A stretch of 64,000 nt of DNA from an uncultured Clostridia bacterium (GCA_947303805.1 CAMYZE010000003.1:1-64000); one strand, 5' to 3'. Positions 8,946 to 18,720 are shown, numbered from the stretch's first letter. Translations and numbers: made by a program. Notes: generated by a model not told the origin, from the letters alone.

Positions 8946-9419
8946 CTATAGATGTCCATACTTCCTACTCATTTTAAGTTTTAGAAGTGCTACACATTTT
9001 TTTGCTTCTGCAAGAGTCATACAGTTTTCTGCTACAATATTTGTCTCTGTACCACTCTCACTATGGTTTGTATCTACCATCGTGTCCATATACTCATTTT
9101 GGTCAACTATACCTTGCGTCCCTTGGAAAACCATACCGACCTGCGGTATATCACGTCTTCCTATCGCCTCCATAGCGGCTGCAAGGTCTACATTGCTATT
9201 TCCCCAAGAGTCCTCTGACACAATAGCACCATCACATCGCATTGCTTCAAGCCATGCACCAATTCTCTCTCCAGTAAATTTCTTATCAACATTTCTATCT
9301 GGTATTCCGCCTATTACAACACCAAGAAAATCTATACTTGGATCTTCTGCAATTAGATTTATAAGTGGGTCTCTAAAATGATGTAAGGTGGTTTCTTTTG
9401 TACTTGGTCCTACTCCCAT
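8946..9419 (-). CDS. prdE: PrdE, homologue of the pyruvoyl-side part of PrdA
   Basis: 157 residues. MGVGPSTKETTLHHFRDPLI aligns with PrdA from its processing point (CIGPASKEQSRHYWREPMVL); later FLGVVIGGIPD, DGAIVSEDSWGNSNVD and EAIGRRDIPQVGMVFQGTQG match the C-terminal part of PrdA. It begins where PrdD ends, so PrdD and PrdE together correspond to one PrdA. The cysteine that becomes the pyruvoyl group in PrdA is replaced by the initiator region. prdD/prdE occur in clostridial proline reductase clusters; their biochemical role is not settled. Confidence 0.85.
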   Translation of the reverse strand: MGVGPSTKETTLHHFRDPLINLIAEDPSIDFLGVVIGGIPDRNVDKKFTGERIGAWLEAMRCDGAIVSEDSWGNSNVDLAAAMEAIGRRDIPQVGMVFQGTQGIVDQNEYMDTMVDTNHSESGTETNIVAENCMTLAEAKKCVALLKLKMSRKYGHL

Positions 9420-9430
9420 TTCTATCCTTT

Positions 9431-9460
9431 CGGGCTTGTATAACTCGCCCCTACAATTTA
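9431..9460 (-). repeat. Dispersed palindromic repeat between prdD and prdE
   Basis: CGGGCTTGTATAACTCGCCC plus CTACAATTTA. Its right end abuts and includes the prdD stop codon, and the whole prdD-prdE spacer is made of it. Confidence 0.7.
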
Positions 9461-10234
9461 GCCATATAAGCAGCGGAGTGCGCCATCTCTATACTCATTT
9501 GCAGATAATATTATTGGCGAACCTACTGAATCTATGATTGACCTACCATCTGTAAATCCTGATGGATCTTTTGCCAAGTAATGTGTATCATACATGGCAC
9601 CCTGTCCAGATACGAGTTTTACAACTGCAACTTTTTTCTTTCCTGGATGAATTAAATCTTTATATACATGTTTCTCGCTCTCGTCTCCGTCACGAAACTT
9701 TTTTATAATTAATCTTATTGGATCACACATCAGTTCACATGCAGCATGACAAGCATCTGGTCCTACTCGTTTTATAGCATAGCCTTCTTTAATAAGCACA
9801 TCAACTAATATAATATAGTCATCATCTGATGGTGTACCTGGTTGATTAAATGTGACTTTTTCATCCATCCAACCATCAGAATTACCAAATGCACATATTT
9901 GTCTTCCTGCCGTATCTACTCCTGTGAGCATCACATAAGCACCAGTAACTGTATGTGTAATACCTTCACCAATCCTGCCAAGTGCTTTAACTGATATTGG
10001 AAAAATATCCATCACAGAATTAATCTTCACATGGTGTTCCCCTGGCTTTAATATTTTAATAGTAAGATTTTCAAAAAGTTCTGAACTCTTTTTTAATTCT
10101 TCTTCAATTCCTTTTTTCAAAGTCATAGAATAATAACTTCCATCTTTTTTAAAAGAGTAGTCATCACCCCATTCAACTTTATCACAGTGAAATGAACGAA
10201 TTGTGAGTTGACGCATTACTATTTCGTCAGCCAT
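9458..10234 (-). CDS. prdD: PrdD, homologue of the N-terminal part of PrdA
   Basis: 258 residues. RSFHCDKVEWGDDYSFKKDG, GEGITHTVTGAYVMLTG, FGNSDGWMDEKVTFNQPGTP and HPGKKKVAVVKLVSGQGAMY follow PrdA residues about 165-370 in order. It ends in DGALRCLYG, matching the PrdA segment just before its Thr-Cys processing site. The alanine-rich linker and the first ~160 residues of PrdA are missing. It lies 8 bases after prdF and before prdE. A structural or regulatory partner of the reductase is possible; I see no catalytic residue that proves activity. Confidence 0.85.
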   Translation of the reverse strand: MADEIVMRQLTIRSFHCDKVEWGDDYSFKKDGSYYSMTLKKGIEEELKKSSELFENLTIKILKPGEHHVKINSVMDIFPISVKALGRIGEGITHTVTGAYVMLTGVDTAGRQICAFGNSDGWMDEKVTFNQPGTPSDDDYIILVDVLIKEGYAIKRVGPDACHAACELMCDPIRLIIKKFRDGDESEKHVYKDLIHPGKKKVAVVKLVSGQGAMYDTHYLAKDPSGFTDGRSIIDSVGSPIILSANEYRDGALRCLYG

Positions 10235-10242
10235 ATTTTCTC

Positions 10243-11292
10243 CTATCCTACTACAAATCCATATCTTTGAGCATCATCTTGATCGATAATGTAATCTGCA
10301 ACACCAGTTAAATAGCAACTTCCTGTAATTTGAGGTATTACTGCTTCAAAATCTCCAACTTTTGTAGTCTCATAGAATACACCGTTAAATATAGATCCTA
10401 TGATACTTTCATAATTAAATGGATCGCCTGCTTTAATTTTTCCTTCGTGATAAAGTGTAGCAAGTTTTGCAGATGTTCCTGTGCCACAAGGCGATCTATC
10501 TACTTGATGGTCACCAAATACAACGCAGTTTCTCATATGTGCTTTTCCAGGATTTGGAGTCGCACCAAAGAATTCCATAAGGTCAACAGTAGTGATATCA
10601 AGTAATGGATGCTTTACTTTTTGTTCTGCGTTAATCTTTGGAAGTAATGCCATACCAAATCTTGCATACCAATTGGCATTCGCTGGCTCTATCTTAGGGA
10701 TACCAGGTATCTTTCTAGTGTCAACAAGTGCAAAGAAAGATCCACCAAATGATATAGTGTAAGGAATTCTATATGACTTTCCCTCAAAATCTATAACAGT
10801 CTCAAGGTTATCTTTATATACAAATGCAGGTACGTTTGTAAGTGTAACTGACTCAACTTTTCCATTTTTAACCATCGCCTTAGTTCTTATAAGTCCAGCA
10901 GGTGCTTCAAGTGTAACTTCATTTTCTCCTTCTTTCATAGGATGAAGTCCGCCCTCAAGTATGCAAGTTACTGCTCCGATAGTACAGTGTCCACACATAT
11001 TGAGATAGCCACCTGTATCCATAAATATAACACCAAAGTCAGCTTCTTTATTTACCGGCTCAACAAGAAATGCACCAAACATCTCTCTATGTCCTCTTGG
11101 CTCAAGCATAAGTGCAGTTCTAAGATGATCTGCATGACCTCTCATCCAATTCTTCTTCTCAATCATAGTATTGCCTTCTGGCTCTTTAAATCCACCAGTC
11201 ACGATACGGCAAAACTCTCCAACTGTATGAGAATCGATAACTTGTAAAACTTGCTCGTATTTACTAAAGTCTACTTTTCTTGTCAAATTCAT
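10243..11292 (-). CDS. prdF: Proline racemase PrdF
   Basis: 349 residues. Both catalytic cysteines of the proline racemase family are present: MCGHCTIGAV (about 100) and SPCGTGTSAKLA (about 267-278). It interconverts L- and D-proline, which supplies D-proline to the reductase PrdA/PrdB. First gene of the prdF-prdD-prdE unit and directly downstream of putP in the same direction. A 4-hydroxyproline epimerase activity is the main alternative, but the neighbours make proline much more likely. Confidence 0.93.
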   Translation of the reverse strand: MNLTRKVDFSKYEQVLQVIDSHTVGEFCRIVTGGFKEPEGNTMIEKKNWMRGHADHLRTALMLEPRGHREMFGAFLVEPVNKEADFGVIFMDTGGYLNMCGHCTIGAVTCILEGGLHPMKEGENEVTLEAPAGLIRTKAMVKNGKVESVTLTNVPAFVYKDNLETVIDFEGKSYRIPYTISFGGSFFALVDTRKIPGIPKIEPANANWYARFGMALLPKINAEQKVKHPLLDITTVDLMEFFGATPNPGKAHMRNCVVFGDHQVDRSPCGTGTSAKLATLYHEGKIKAGDPFNYESIIGSIFNGVFYETTKVGDFEAVIPQITGSCYLTGVADYIIDQDDAQRYGFVVG

Positions 11293-11349
11293 AAATATTC
11301 CCTCCCTTAAAAATGTATAAAATAATATTATGCTTAATACATATTAAAA

Positions 11350-11366
11350 AGCGGCACTCGACCGCT
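11350..11366 (-). terminator. Terminator after putP
   Basis: AGCGG-cactcga-CCGCT followed on the minus strand by a T-rich run; it separates putP from prdF, so prdF probably has its own start or depends on read-through. Confidence 0.6.
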
Positions 11367-11380
11367 CTTTAAATAATTTA

Positions 11381-12925
11381 TTAAATGTTTGTCATAACAG
11401 CATCATATGTATCTTGAATCTCCTTTTCAGGAGGTGCTGTAACCTTAGATACAATAATTGCTATAATAAGATTTACAAGGAATGCAGGAAGAAGTTCATA
11501 AATATTCCATGCTCCACCAAGTGGACGAACCATAAACTTCCAAACGAAAATCATAACTGCTCCAGCTATCATGCCTGCTCCAATACCTTGCTTATTCATT
11601 CTCTTATCAAATAATGCAAGAAGCATTCCTGGACCAAAGCATGCACCAAATCCTGCCCAAGCAAATGCTACAACTTGGAATATACTCTTTCCAATAGGTG
11701 ATTCTGGATTGCTTGCTATAATAATTGCTAATAATACTATGATAATTATAGTACATCTTGCTGCAAAGAGTGATTGCTTTTCATCAAGTTTCTTTTTGAA
11801 TGTACCTTTCATAATGTTCTCAGAGAATGATGATGCAGCACATAGAAGTTGCGAATCTGCAGTAGACATAGTTGCTGCCAATATACCGGCTAATATGACA
11901 CCTGCAATGATTGCAAAGAACACACCATTTTTAGCAAGAAGATTTGCTATATGTATGATAACTCTTTCAGAATCTGAACCGCTGAGTTGTGCTATTACAC
12001 CTTCATTTGACATTGCCTTACCAATGATACCAATTATAATTGCAACTCCCATAGATATAAATACCCACACAGTTGCGATACGACGAGAAAGTTTCAATTC
12101 ATTTTCATCTCTTATTGACATAAAACGAACTAAGATATGTGGCATACCAAAGTATCCAAGTCCCCATGCCATAGTTGATATTACTGTGATAAATCCATAT
12201 GCACCTGCAGTGTTACTTACTGGGTCATGAGTCTGATTTAGAGCCATAAATCCAGGTAATCCTTTTAAATAGCTCATCGCATTTTCCCAACCACCAGCTT
12301 TATTGATTGCGAAAAATACTATGACAATAAGTGCAAATGTCATAATAATAGATTGAACAAGGTCCATCACAGCTACAGATCCAAACCCACCTATTGCTGA
12401 ATATGAAAGTATAACGACAGCACCAATGATAACTCCAACTATATAGTTCATCTCAAAAAGTGTTGTAAACAACTTTCCGATTGCCTGAAGTCCTGATGCT
12501 ACATAAGGTATAAAGAATATAATGATGATAAGTGCAGCAACAGTTTCTATAATTTTTGACTTGTCGCCAAATCTCTTTGAAAAGAATCCAGGTATAGTTA
12601 TAGCGTCAATCTTTGCACTATAACGGCGAAGTCTCTTTGATACTAATAAGAAATTAAGATATGTACCTATACCAAGTCCGATAGCTGTCCAAGTCGCATC
12701 TGCAAGTCCAGTAAGATATGCTACACCTGGTATACCCATAAGTAAGTATGAACTCATATCACTCGCTTCTGCTGACATCGCAGTAACGAGCGGTCCCATA
12801 CCACGTCCTCCAAGGAAAAATCCTTCACTGTTTTGCTTTGTCCTACGGCCAATCATAACTCCAGTAAAGATTACAAGTAAAAGATAAACAATAATCACAC
12901 CAAGAATTTCAAAACTCGTATTCAT
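11381..12925 (-). CDS. putP: Sodium/proline symporter PutP
   Basis: 514 residues from the ATG at 12925, chosen because GAGGAG precedes it; the longer frame begins in the leader. About twelve to thirteen membrane segments. SSS-family features include TKQNSEGFFLGGRGMGPLVT, AMSAEASDMSSYLLMGIPG and STADSQLLCAASSFSEN. It imports L-proline with Na+ and thereby feeds the proline reductase pathway encoded on both sides. A near-consensus promoter lies upstream. Confidence 0.92.
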   Translation of the reverse strand: MNTSFEILGVIIVYLLLVIFTGVMIGRRTKQNSEGFFLGGRGMGPLVTAMSAEASDMSSYLLMGIPGVAYLTGLADATWTAIGLGIGTYLNFLLVSKRLRRYSAKIDAITIPGFFSKRFGDKSKIIETVAALIIIIFFIPYVASGLQAIGKLFTTLFEMNYIVGVIIGAVVILSYSAIGGFGSVAVMDLVQSIIMTFALIVIVFFAINKAGGWENAMSYLKGLPGFMALNQTHDPVSNTAGAYGFITVISTMAWGLGYFGMPHILVRFMSIRDENELKLSRRIATVWVFISMGVAIIIGIIGKAMSNEGVIAQLSGSDSERVIIHIANLLAKNGVFFAIIAGVILAGILAATMSTADSQLLCAASSFSENIMKGTFKKKLDEKQSLFAARCTIIIIVLLAIIIASNPESPIGKSIFQVVAFAWAGFGACFGPGMLLALFDKRMNKQGIGAGMIAGAVMIFVWKFMVRPLGGAWNIYELLPAFLVNLIIAIIVSKVTAPPEKEIQDTYDAVMTNI

Positions 12926-13000
12926 AATCTTTCTCCTCAATCTGAATCCTAGCTGTCGCCTCCACAACAGACTAGAATTTCTTAATTTTTTCTTAATATT

Positions 13001-13029
13001 ATTATATTAAAATTATGACAATATGTCAA
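13001..13029 (-). promoter_or_regulatory. Near-consensus sigmaA promoter of putP
   Basis: TTGACA (13029-13024), a 17-base spacer and TATAAT (13006-13001) on the minus strand, 75 bases before the putP start. Confidence 0.8.
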
Positions 13030-13030
13030 T

Positions 13031-13065
13031 AAATAATTGACCCTTTAATTAGGGCCAATTATTGA
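13031..13065 (-). terminator. Hairpin at the pepD end, next to the putP promoter
   Basis: AATAATTG-(G)CCCT-aattaa-AGGG-(T)CAATTATT. It overlaps the last codons of pepD and ends just before the putP -35 box, insulating the two units. Confidence 0.6.
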
Positions 13066-14532
13066 TAAATACTTCTTTAAGAAGTTATATACATTTTTAA
13101 CACTAGAAATCAAGAGCTTCTCATCAGTACTATGGACCGAATAAAGAGTTGGTCCTATAGATACAGCCTCAAGGTTCTTAATTCGTTCCATAAGAAGACC
13201 ACACTCGAGGCCACCATGAGTGGCAACAACCTCCATGTCCTTTCCTAAGACATCCTTATAGGCTTCTATCATACTTGATTTTAATTTGGAATCTTTATTA
13301 TATCTCCAAGCAGGGTAAGAGCCTTCAACTTTCATACTGCCATTTGCATTTTTTATAATTGTCTCATATTTTTTTACAAGTTTGTTGCGTTTTATATCAT
13401 CATTTGAACGAACTAAGGTTGCAAGAGTTATTTTATCAGCTTTAGTATCAATCACCCCTAAGTTTAGTGAAGTCCATGGGAGATTGATAAACTCTTGGCT
13501 TATCTCTATAAGACCTTGTGGAAGACTTAATAAAGTGTCAATAATTCTTCTCGTAGATTCTTTTGAAAGGGGCTCGTTAAAATCGACCGTACAGTTTTTT
13601 GGCTCGTTAAACTCGCCCGTACAAATTAGTTTAATGTTTGGGTCGCAGAGACTATACTCCGATTTAAGTTCTAAATTTAATTTTGAAATTAGATTTTTAA
13701 ACTTTACTTCATCGTCAGGATTAATAAATAATTTACACTCTGCTTCCGGACAGATAACATTAATAAATTTTCCTGCACTTATAGATAATAAATAAAAATC
13801 TATATTTTCATCATTAAGACATTTCAAGACATATGCCATCTCACAAATCGCATTGGCTCTACCCTTATGAATTTCCATACCTGAGTGACCACCAAGGCCC
13901 CCGGCGATTAACACTTCATAAGATAAATATTTTTTTTGGTCAACTTTTAGTCTTTCTACTTTTAACTCACTTATACAGTGAGAACCTCCTGCACAAGATA
14001 CTGTCAATTCATTTTCATTTTCAGAATCTATATTTATAAGTCTCTTTGACTTAAAAAGCTTTCCATCTACACCTATGGCACCATACATACCAGTCTCTTC
14101 ATCAGAAGTAAATAATGCCTCTATAGGTGGATAAGTATTATCGTCATCATCAAGAATAGCAAGTATAATTGCTACACCTATGCCGTCATCAGCGCCAAGG
14201 CTCGTGTCTCTTGCTCTTAAGTAATCGCCATCTACATAGATATCAAGTGAATCTTTTGACATATCGATAGTTGATGATGGAGTTTTGACACAGACCATAT
14301 CGGTGTGGGCTTGCAAAAGTACTGGCTCGTCACTATGAGTTTGATCGTCCTTGCTATATATAATGACATTTTTGACACCGTCTACTATGTACCTCAAATT
14401 GTGAGACTTTGCAAAGTCTACAAGATAATTCACTATGCCATCAAGGTTGCCACTACCATGTGGAATCTTACAAATGTCAGAAAAATACTTAAATACTTTC
14501 TTTGGCTCCAAATTATTTATACTATTCTCCAA
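13045..14532 (-). CDS. pepD: Aminoacyl-histidine dipeptidase PepD (M20 metallopeptidase)
   Basis: 495 residues. Zinc-ligand motifs of the M20 family are in place: LLQAHTDMVC, SLGADDGIGVA, SDEETGMYGA and the late HSTDEK; ATHGGLECGLL fits the Xaa-His dipeptidase group. It hydrolyses dipeptides in the cytoplasm. Its start overlaps the DUF6672 gene by 11 bases, so it is the last gene of the transport operon that begins at 19958. Around residues 302-322 (GEFNEPKNCTVDFNEP) the protein is encoded by two copies of the dispersed palindrome, which add residues but keep the frame. Exact dipeptide preference is unknown. Confidence 0.9.
   Translation of the reverse strand: MENSINNLEPKKVFKYFSDICKIPHGSGNLDGIVNYLVDFAKSHNLRYIVDGVKNVIIYSKDDQTHSDEPVLLQAHTDMVCVKTPSSTIDMSKDSLDIYVDGDYLRARDTSLGADDGIGVAIILAILDDDDNTYPPIEALFTSDEETGMYGAIGVDGKLFKSKRLINIDSENENELTVSCAGGSHCISELKVERLKVDQKKYLSYEVLIAGGLGGHSGMEIHKGRANAICEMAYVLKCLNDENIDFYLLSISAGKFINVICPEAECKLFINPDDEVKFKNLISKLNLELKSEYSLCDPNIKLICTGEFNEPKNCTVDFNEPLSKESTRRIIDTLLSLPQGLIEISQEFINLPWTSLNLGVIDTKADKITLATLVRSNDDIKRNKLVKKYETIIKNANGSMKVEGSYPAWRYNKDSKLKSSMIEAYKDVLGKDMEVVATHGGLECGLLMERIKNLEAVSIGPTLYSVHSTDEKLLISSVKNVYNFLKKYLSIIGPN
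13570..13625. repeat. Two dispersed palindromes inside pepD
   Basis: GGGCTCGTTAAAATCGACCG (13570-13589) and GGCTCGTTAAACTCGCCCGT (13601-13620) lie in tandem within the coding frame. The encoded stretch contains FNEP twice. Confidence 0.7.
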
Positions 14533-14992
14533 ATCCTAACTCTCCTAAATCATCTATAACAACTTCTTCATCTTCACTATTTGTTACTGTCGCAAGTGGT
14601 ATGAACTCACTTATATATTCATCATAGTTTGCAACATTGAGTAACCCCACAAGGTTAATCACAACTCCATCATATTTTCTCGGGAGTGGTAAATCATATT
14701 TTATGTTTTCTTTAGCAACACCCCTCTCTTTGGTTACTTCCAATTCAAGATGAGCCTTAGGTCCTATCCATATGCCCATACCTCTATCGCCATCTTTTAA
14801 ATTTGCAACTTCTTTTCCTTTTATAAGCACTTTAACTCGGTAAGGTGGATTATAATATGTACCATTTACTTCCATACCTTTATTGTCAAAATATAAAGTA
14901 TGACCCCTTCCTATGTATATCATTATAAAGCAGATGGCTACTAATACCACAACTACAATAATCTTATATAAAATATGTTTATTGTTTTTCAT
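14522..14992 (-). CDS. Small membrane-anchored protein (DUF6672-like)
   Basis: 156 residues from the ATG at 14992, which stands 8 bases after GGAGGG; another ATG at 14998 is too close to that site. One N-terminal membrane segment (about 8-29) is followed by an extracytoplasmic domain with GRGHTLYFDNKGMEVNGTYY. It sits between two permeases and pepD, with overlaps at both ends. Genes of this type accompany sugar/nucleoside-type ABC transporters with DUF3798 lipoproteins; its function is unknown. Confidence 0.65.
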   Translation of the reverse strand: MKNNKHILYKIIVVVVLVAICFIMIYIGRGHTLYFDNKGMEVNGTYYNPPYRVKVLIKGKEVANLKDGDRGMGIWIGPKAHLELEVTKERGVAKENIKYDLPLPRKYDGVVINLVGLLNVANYDEYISEFIPLATVTNSEDEEVVIDDLGELGFGE

Positions 14993-16064
14993 TGTCATCA
15001 CCCTCCGCCATCTTTTTCTTTTTGTGCTTTTTAGCCTCATACATTACAAGTGCAAGTGTTATGACGCCATATGATATGAACACTCTAAAATATTCACCTA
15101 TCATAGAGTCACCAGTTATGACTGTTCCTGCCTTTGGTGCAACTATAAACATAAGATGGAAAAGTATAACTCCAAGGAAGACATTTCCGATACTTGCTTT
15201 ATCAACCGTTGCTCCTCCTACAAGAAGTGCCGCTATACAAAACATACCTATCTGGCTGTGAGAACTATAAGTTGCGATATTCCCCATATTCTGAAGATAG
15301 AGTATCATTCCAAATCCTGCGAGGACAGTTGACATAATTATGGAAAGTACTCTTGTCCTTTCGACATTTATACCTGCCGCTCTTGCAACTTCCATATTTT
15401 GACCTACAGCTCTCATATCTTGACCAAGCTTTGTCTTAGTGAACCAAACTATGAAAAGGCATAGTGCAATAATTATCAAGAAACTTACTACCGGTACTTT
15501 TACACCTAATATATTTATAGAAATAAGATTATCAATTGACTGTCTTAAATTTAATAAACTTACTGTATTTCGTATGCCGTAGCCTCTTGGAAGTTTTATC
15601 GATTGATGAATGATAGGAATTATAGGTCCCATCATGTAAAGAACTACAAGTTGATAAATACCATTTATAAAGAAACTTATGATGTAACTTGTAATCATCT
15701 CTCTTCCACGAGATTTATTTAATAAGTTTCCACAAAGCGTGCCAAGTAATATAGATATAGGTATTGAAAGTATCATCGCAAGCACTACACCAGGTATTCC
15801 CCAGATTTGCCAGTCAGATGTAAATATAAGTGCAATTTCACCTGCCATAGCTCCTAAAGTCATACCAAAGTTAAGTCCCATACCTGCCATTATAGGTATT
15901 AGTAAACTTAAAATCAAAAATGCATTTCTCACTATTCTTGTTACTATCTCATTTAAAAGATAACTTGTAGAAAAACCACTGAGTGGTATACATATAATAC
16001 ATATAATGATGAACATTATAGGCACTGAGTTATCTGCTAAAAACTTTTTCAAATTAAACTTCAT
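14979..16064 (-). CDS. ABC transporter permease (RbsC/BmpD-type), second permease
   Basis: 361 residues, eight to ten membrane segments, with the MGLNFGMTLGAMAGEIAL and AAGINVERTRVLSIIMSTVL blocks typical of branched-chain/sugar/nucleoside-type permeases. It ends in a lysine-rich tail. It pairs with the permease at 16064-17113 (1-base overlap) to form the membrane channel for the double ATPase upstream. Substrate unknown. Confidence 0.85.
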   Translation of the reverse strand: MKFNLKKFLADNSVPIMFIIICIICIPLSGFSTSYLLNEIVTRIVRNAFLILSLLIPIMAGMGLNFGMTLGAMAGEIALIFTSDWQIWGIPGVVLAMILSIPISILLGTLCGNLLNKSRGREMITSYIISFFINGIYQLVVLYMMGPIIPIIHQSIKLPRGYGIRNTVSLLNLRQSIDNLISINILGVKVPVVSFLIIIALCLFIVWFTKTKLGQDMRAVGQNMEVARAAGINVERTRVLSIIMSTVLAGFGMILYLQNMGNIATYSSHSQIGMFCIAALLVGGATVDKASIGNVFLGVILFHLMFIVAPKAGTVITGDSMIGEYFRVFISYGVITLALVMYEAKKHKKKKMAEGDDNEKQ

Positions 16065-17113
16065 TATGCGCCCCTCCTGTCATCATTTTTTCTTGTAAGT
16101 GCATAGAGTATCATTCCATTTGAAACTATAATTCTTATGACCTCACTCATGTCCATGTGAATCATAGAGTTCATAACTGTCGGTGTCATAGTAACTATTC
16201 CTTGGAAAAGTAAAGTTCCAATTACGACATTTGCAATACTTGCTTTATTAACAGTTGCTCCTCCAATAAGTATTGCCGACACAGCAGGAAGTGCCATGTT
16301 AAATGGTGCCATATATAGTTGAATAAATCCAAATCCCTGCTCATATATAAGTATACCGATAGCCGCTAGCCAAGTTGACATTATTACTGAAAGGGTTCTT
16401 ATCTTATCTACATTTACTCCTGATGCTTTTGCAAATATCGGATTAGATCCAACTGCAGTCATTGCTGTTCCTGTTTTAGTTTTAAGAAAACACCACATAA
16501 GAAAACTTAGCAATACGAAGAATAGAATTGCTCCTGTAGGGAATACAAGATTACCTATCCTAATCTCAAGAAATCTCGAAAGCACTTTATCATAAAATCC
16601 TTCGAGAGAAATAGTTGTCCTAAGACCTTTTCCCTCATATCCCCAGACCATAGTAGGACTATGATATGGTAGTAAGAGCCACATCATACACATAAATGAT
16701 ACAGCCGAAAAGCCTACATATGTTGCTACCATCATCTCTCCACCCTTTATGTGGTTAAGTAGAACTCCGTATAAGAAACCAAAAATTATGGCAAATGGAG
16801 TTGCAAATGCAATAGCCATCACAAAACTCATCGCACCTGTAAATCCAAGTTCAATAGAAATAGTGCCACCTAAAAGACCAGCTATAATTCCAAAAGGGAG
16901 ACCAAAATTTAGTCCACAACCTGAGTGAATCATAGGGACCATAGCAAGAACTAAAACTGCATTCCAACTAAATCTATTAAATAAATTTGTAAACTGAGTT
17001 GGTAGGTCAGCTCCTACAAATGGTGCTAAGATAAAAAGTAAAAGCAAAAAGCACAAAATTATAAGTCGTGGCACACCGAAATCTCTAATGATATTTTTTA
17101 ATCTATCTTGCAT
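16064..17113 (-). CDS. ABC transporter permease (RbsC/BmpD-type), first permease
   Basis: 349 residues, multiple membrane segments, with GCGLNFGLPFGIIAGLLGG and ASGVNVDKIRTLSVIMSTWL corresponding block by block to the other permease, so the two are ancient duplicates. Overlaps the next permease gene by one base and follows the ATPase gene by 9 bases. Confidence 0.85.
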   Translation of the reverse strand: MQDRLKNIIRDFGVPRLIILCFLLLLFILAPFVGADLPTQFTNLFNRFSWNAVLVLAMVPMIHSGCGLNFGLPFGIIAGLLGGTISIELGFTGAMSFVMAIAFATPFAIIFGFLYGVLLNHIKGGEMMVATYVGFSAVSFMCMMWLLLPYHSPTMVWGYEGKGLRTTISLEGFYDKVLSRFLEIRIGNLVFPTGAILFFVLLSFLMWCFLKTKTGTAMTAVGSNPIFAKASGVNVDKIRTLSVIMSTWLAAIGILIYEQGFGFIQLYMAPFNMALPAVSAILIGGATVNKASIANVVIGTLLFQGIVTMTPTVMNSMIHMDMSEVIRIIVSNGMILYALTRKNDDRRGA

Positions 17114-17122
17114 ATCCCACCT

Positions 17123-18697
17123 CTACACCTTGGCACCTATCATAAGCGCACCAAATTTTTCTACTGATTCTGTAGCATCGCAAATTCCAGCTATCTTTCC
17201 ATCAGAAACTATTGCAATTCTATCACATATCTGCCTTAGTTCCTCTATCTCAGATGAAATCATTACAATAGTAGTATTATGTTGTTCATTATACACTTTA
17301 AGAGCGTCAAGCACCAAAGCCTTAGCACCTACATCTATTCCTCTTGTAGGCTCTGACACAAACAAGAACTTAGGTTGCATTGCAAATGCCTTAGCTAGAC
17401 AAACTTTTTGCTGATTACCTCCTGACAACTCTCTTGCTTTTTGTTTTGAACTTGTGCATTTAATGTTCAACGCATCTATGTAATGATCCGTCACACTTTT
17501 AATCTCATCTTTATTTCTAAATGAAATAAATTTGAGAAGCTTTTTTAGGAACTTATTTTTAACCTGCATAGTTAAAAATGAAATGTTCCATTCCAAACTC
17601 TCGTCAAGTAAGAGTCCAACCCCTCTTCTATCTTCAGACACAAATGCTATATCCTTACTTAAAGTATTCATAGGACTAGTGATATCTATTTTTTCATTTT
17701 TATAAATCACTTCTCCCTCAGCATCATACAATCCCATGATGCCATTTGGTATACCAAGTTTTCCTTGACCTGCGAGTCCGCCTATACCAAGTATTTCTCC
17801 ATCGTATATATCAAGCGAAAGATTTTTTACGTTCTCTCCAGCCATGTCTACATAGAGATTTTTTATAGACATAATAACATTTTTGTTGCTTACATTTCGT
17901 GAGCTCTTTTTTCTATCTCCAACTTCCCTGCCAATCATTTGCTTTGTAATTTCTTCAACTGTAATTTCTTTTATGTCGCTGTCCTTAACTACAAAACCAT
18001 CTCTTATAACTACAACTCGATTACAGATATCTAAAATCTCATTTAATCTATGTGAAATAAAGATTATAGCTATTCCCCTACTTGCCAAGCTCTTTATAGA
18101 AGAAAGCATGGTGGTTGCTTCCTTTTCTGTCAAAACAGCTGTAGGTTCGTCTAAAATCAAAACTTTCAAATTATCTTTACTAATTTCTCGTGCAATTTCT
18201 GTAAATTGTTTATGTCCAACTGGCATGCTTGACACAAGCATGTCCTTATCAATCTTAACTCCTACTTTATCTATAGCCTCTGTTGCTATATCATTCATTC
18301 TTTTTCTATCCAAAGTATTGAGTCTTTCTCCAAATACATTTGAAACAAGACTTCCCCTTGTAGGTTCTCTATTAAAAAGTATATTTTCAGTTGTTGTAAA
18401 TCCAGGTATCAATGAAAATTCTTGATGAACCATACCTATACCAAGATTTAATGCATCAAAAGAACTTTTAATAGTTGCAAGTTTTCCATCAATTAAAATC
18501 TCACCCTCATATCCGCCAGTACTTGATATCACTTCATCACCAAATAAAATATTCATTAGTGTGGATTTGCCTGCACCATTTTCACCTACAAGTCCAACTA
18601 TCTCACCGCTTTTAAGTTTTAAACTTATATCGTGTAAAACTGTAGTACCATAGTAGGACTTCTTAATATTTTTCATTTCTATTACATAATTATCCAT
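17123..18697 (-). CDS. ABC transporter ATPase with two nucleotide-binding domains (sugar/nucleoside type)
   Basis: 524 residues. First domain: Walker A GENGAGKST, LILDEPTAVLT and ISHRLNEI. Second domain: a degenerate Walker A (GLAGQGKLG), signature ELSGGNQQKVCLAKA and SEPTRGIDVGAKA. This fused two-domain form is typical of RbsA/MglA/YufO-like importers. It energises the two permeases downstream. A hairpin between it and the binding-protein gene probably lowers its expression relative to the binding protein. Confidence 0.9.
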   Translation of the reverse strand: MDNYVIEMKNIKKSYYGTTVLHDISLKLKSGEIVGLVGENGAGKSTLMNILFGDEVISSTGGYEGEILIDGKLATIKSSFDALNLGIGMVHQEFSLIPGFTTTENILFNREPTRGSLVSNVFGERLNTLDRKRMNDIATEAIDKVGVKIDKDMLVSSMPVGHKQFTEIAREISKDNLKVLILDEPTAVLTEKEATTMLSSIKSLASRGIAIIFISHRLNEILDICNRVVVIRDGFVVKDSDIKEITVEEITKQMIGREVGDRKKSSRNVSNKNVIMSIKNLYVDMAGENVKNLSLDIYDGEILGIGGLAGQGKLGIPNGIMGLYDAEGEVIYKNEKIDITSPMNTLSKDIAFVSEDRRGVGLLLDESLEWNISFLTMQVKNKFLKKLLKFISFRNKDEIKSVTDHYIDALNIKCTSSKQKARELSGGNQQKVCLAKAFAMQPKFLFVSEPTRGIDVGAKALVLDALKVYNEQHNTTIVMISSEIEELRQICDRIAIVSDGKIAGICDATESVEKFGALMIGAKV

Positions 18698-18720
18698 TTC
18701 ATTTGCCTTTTTATAAAAAA

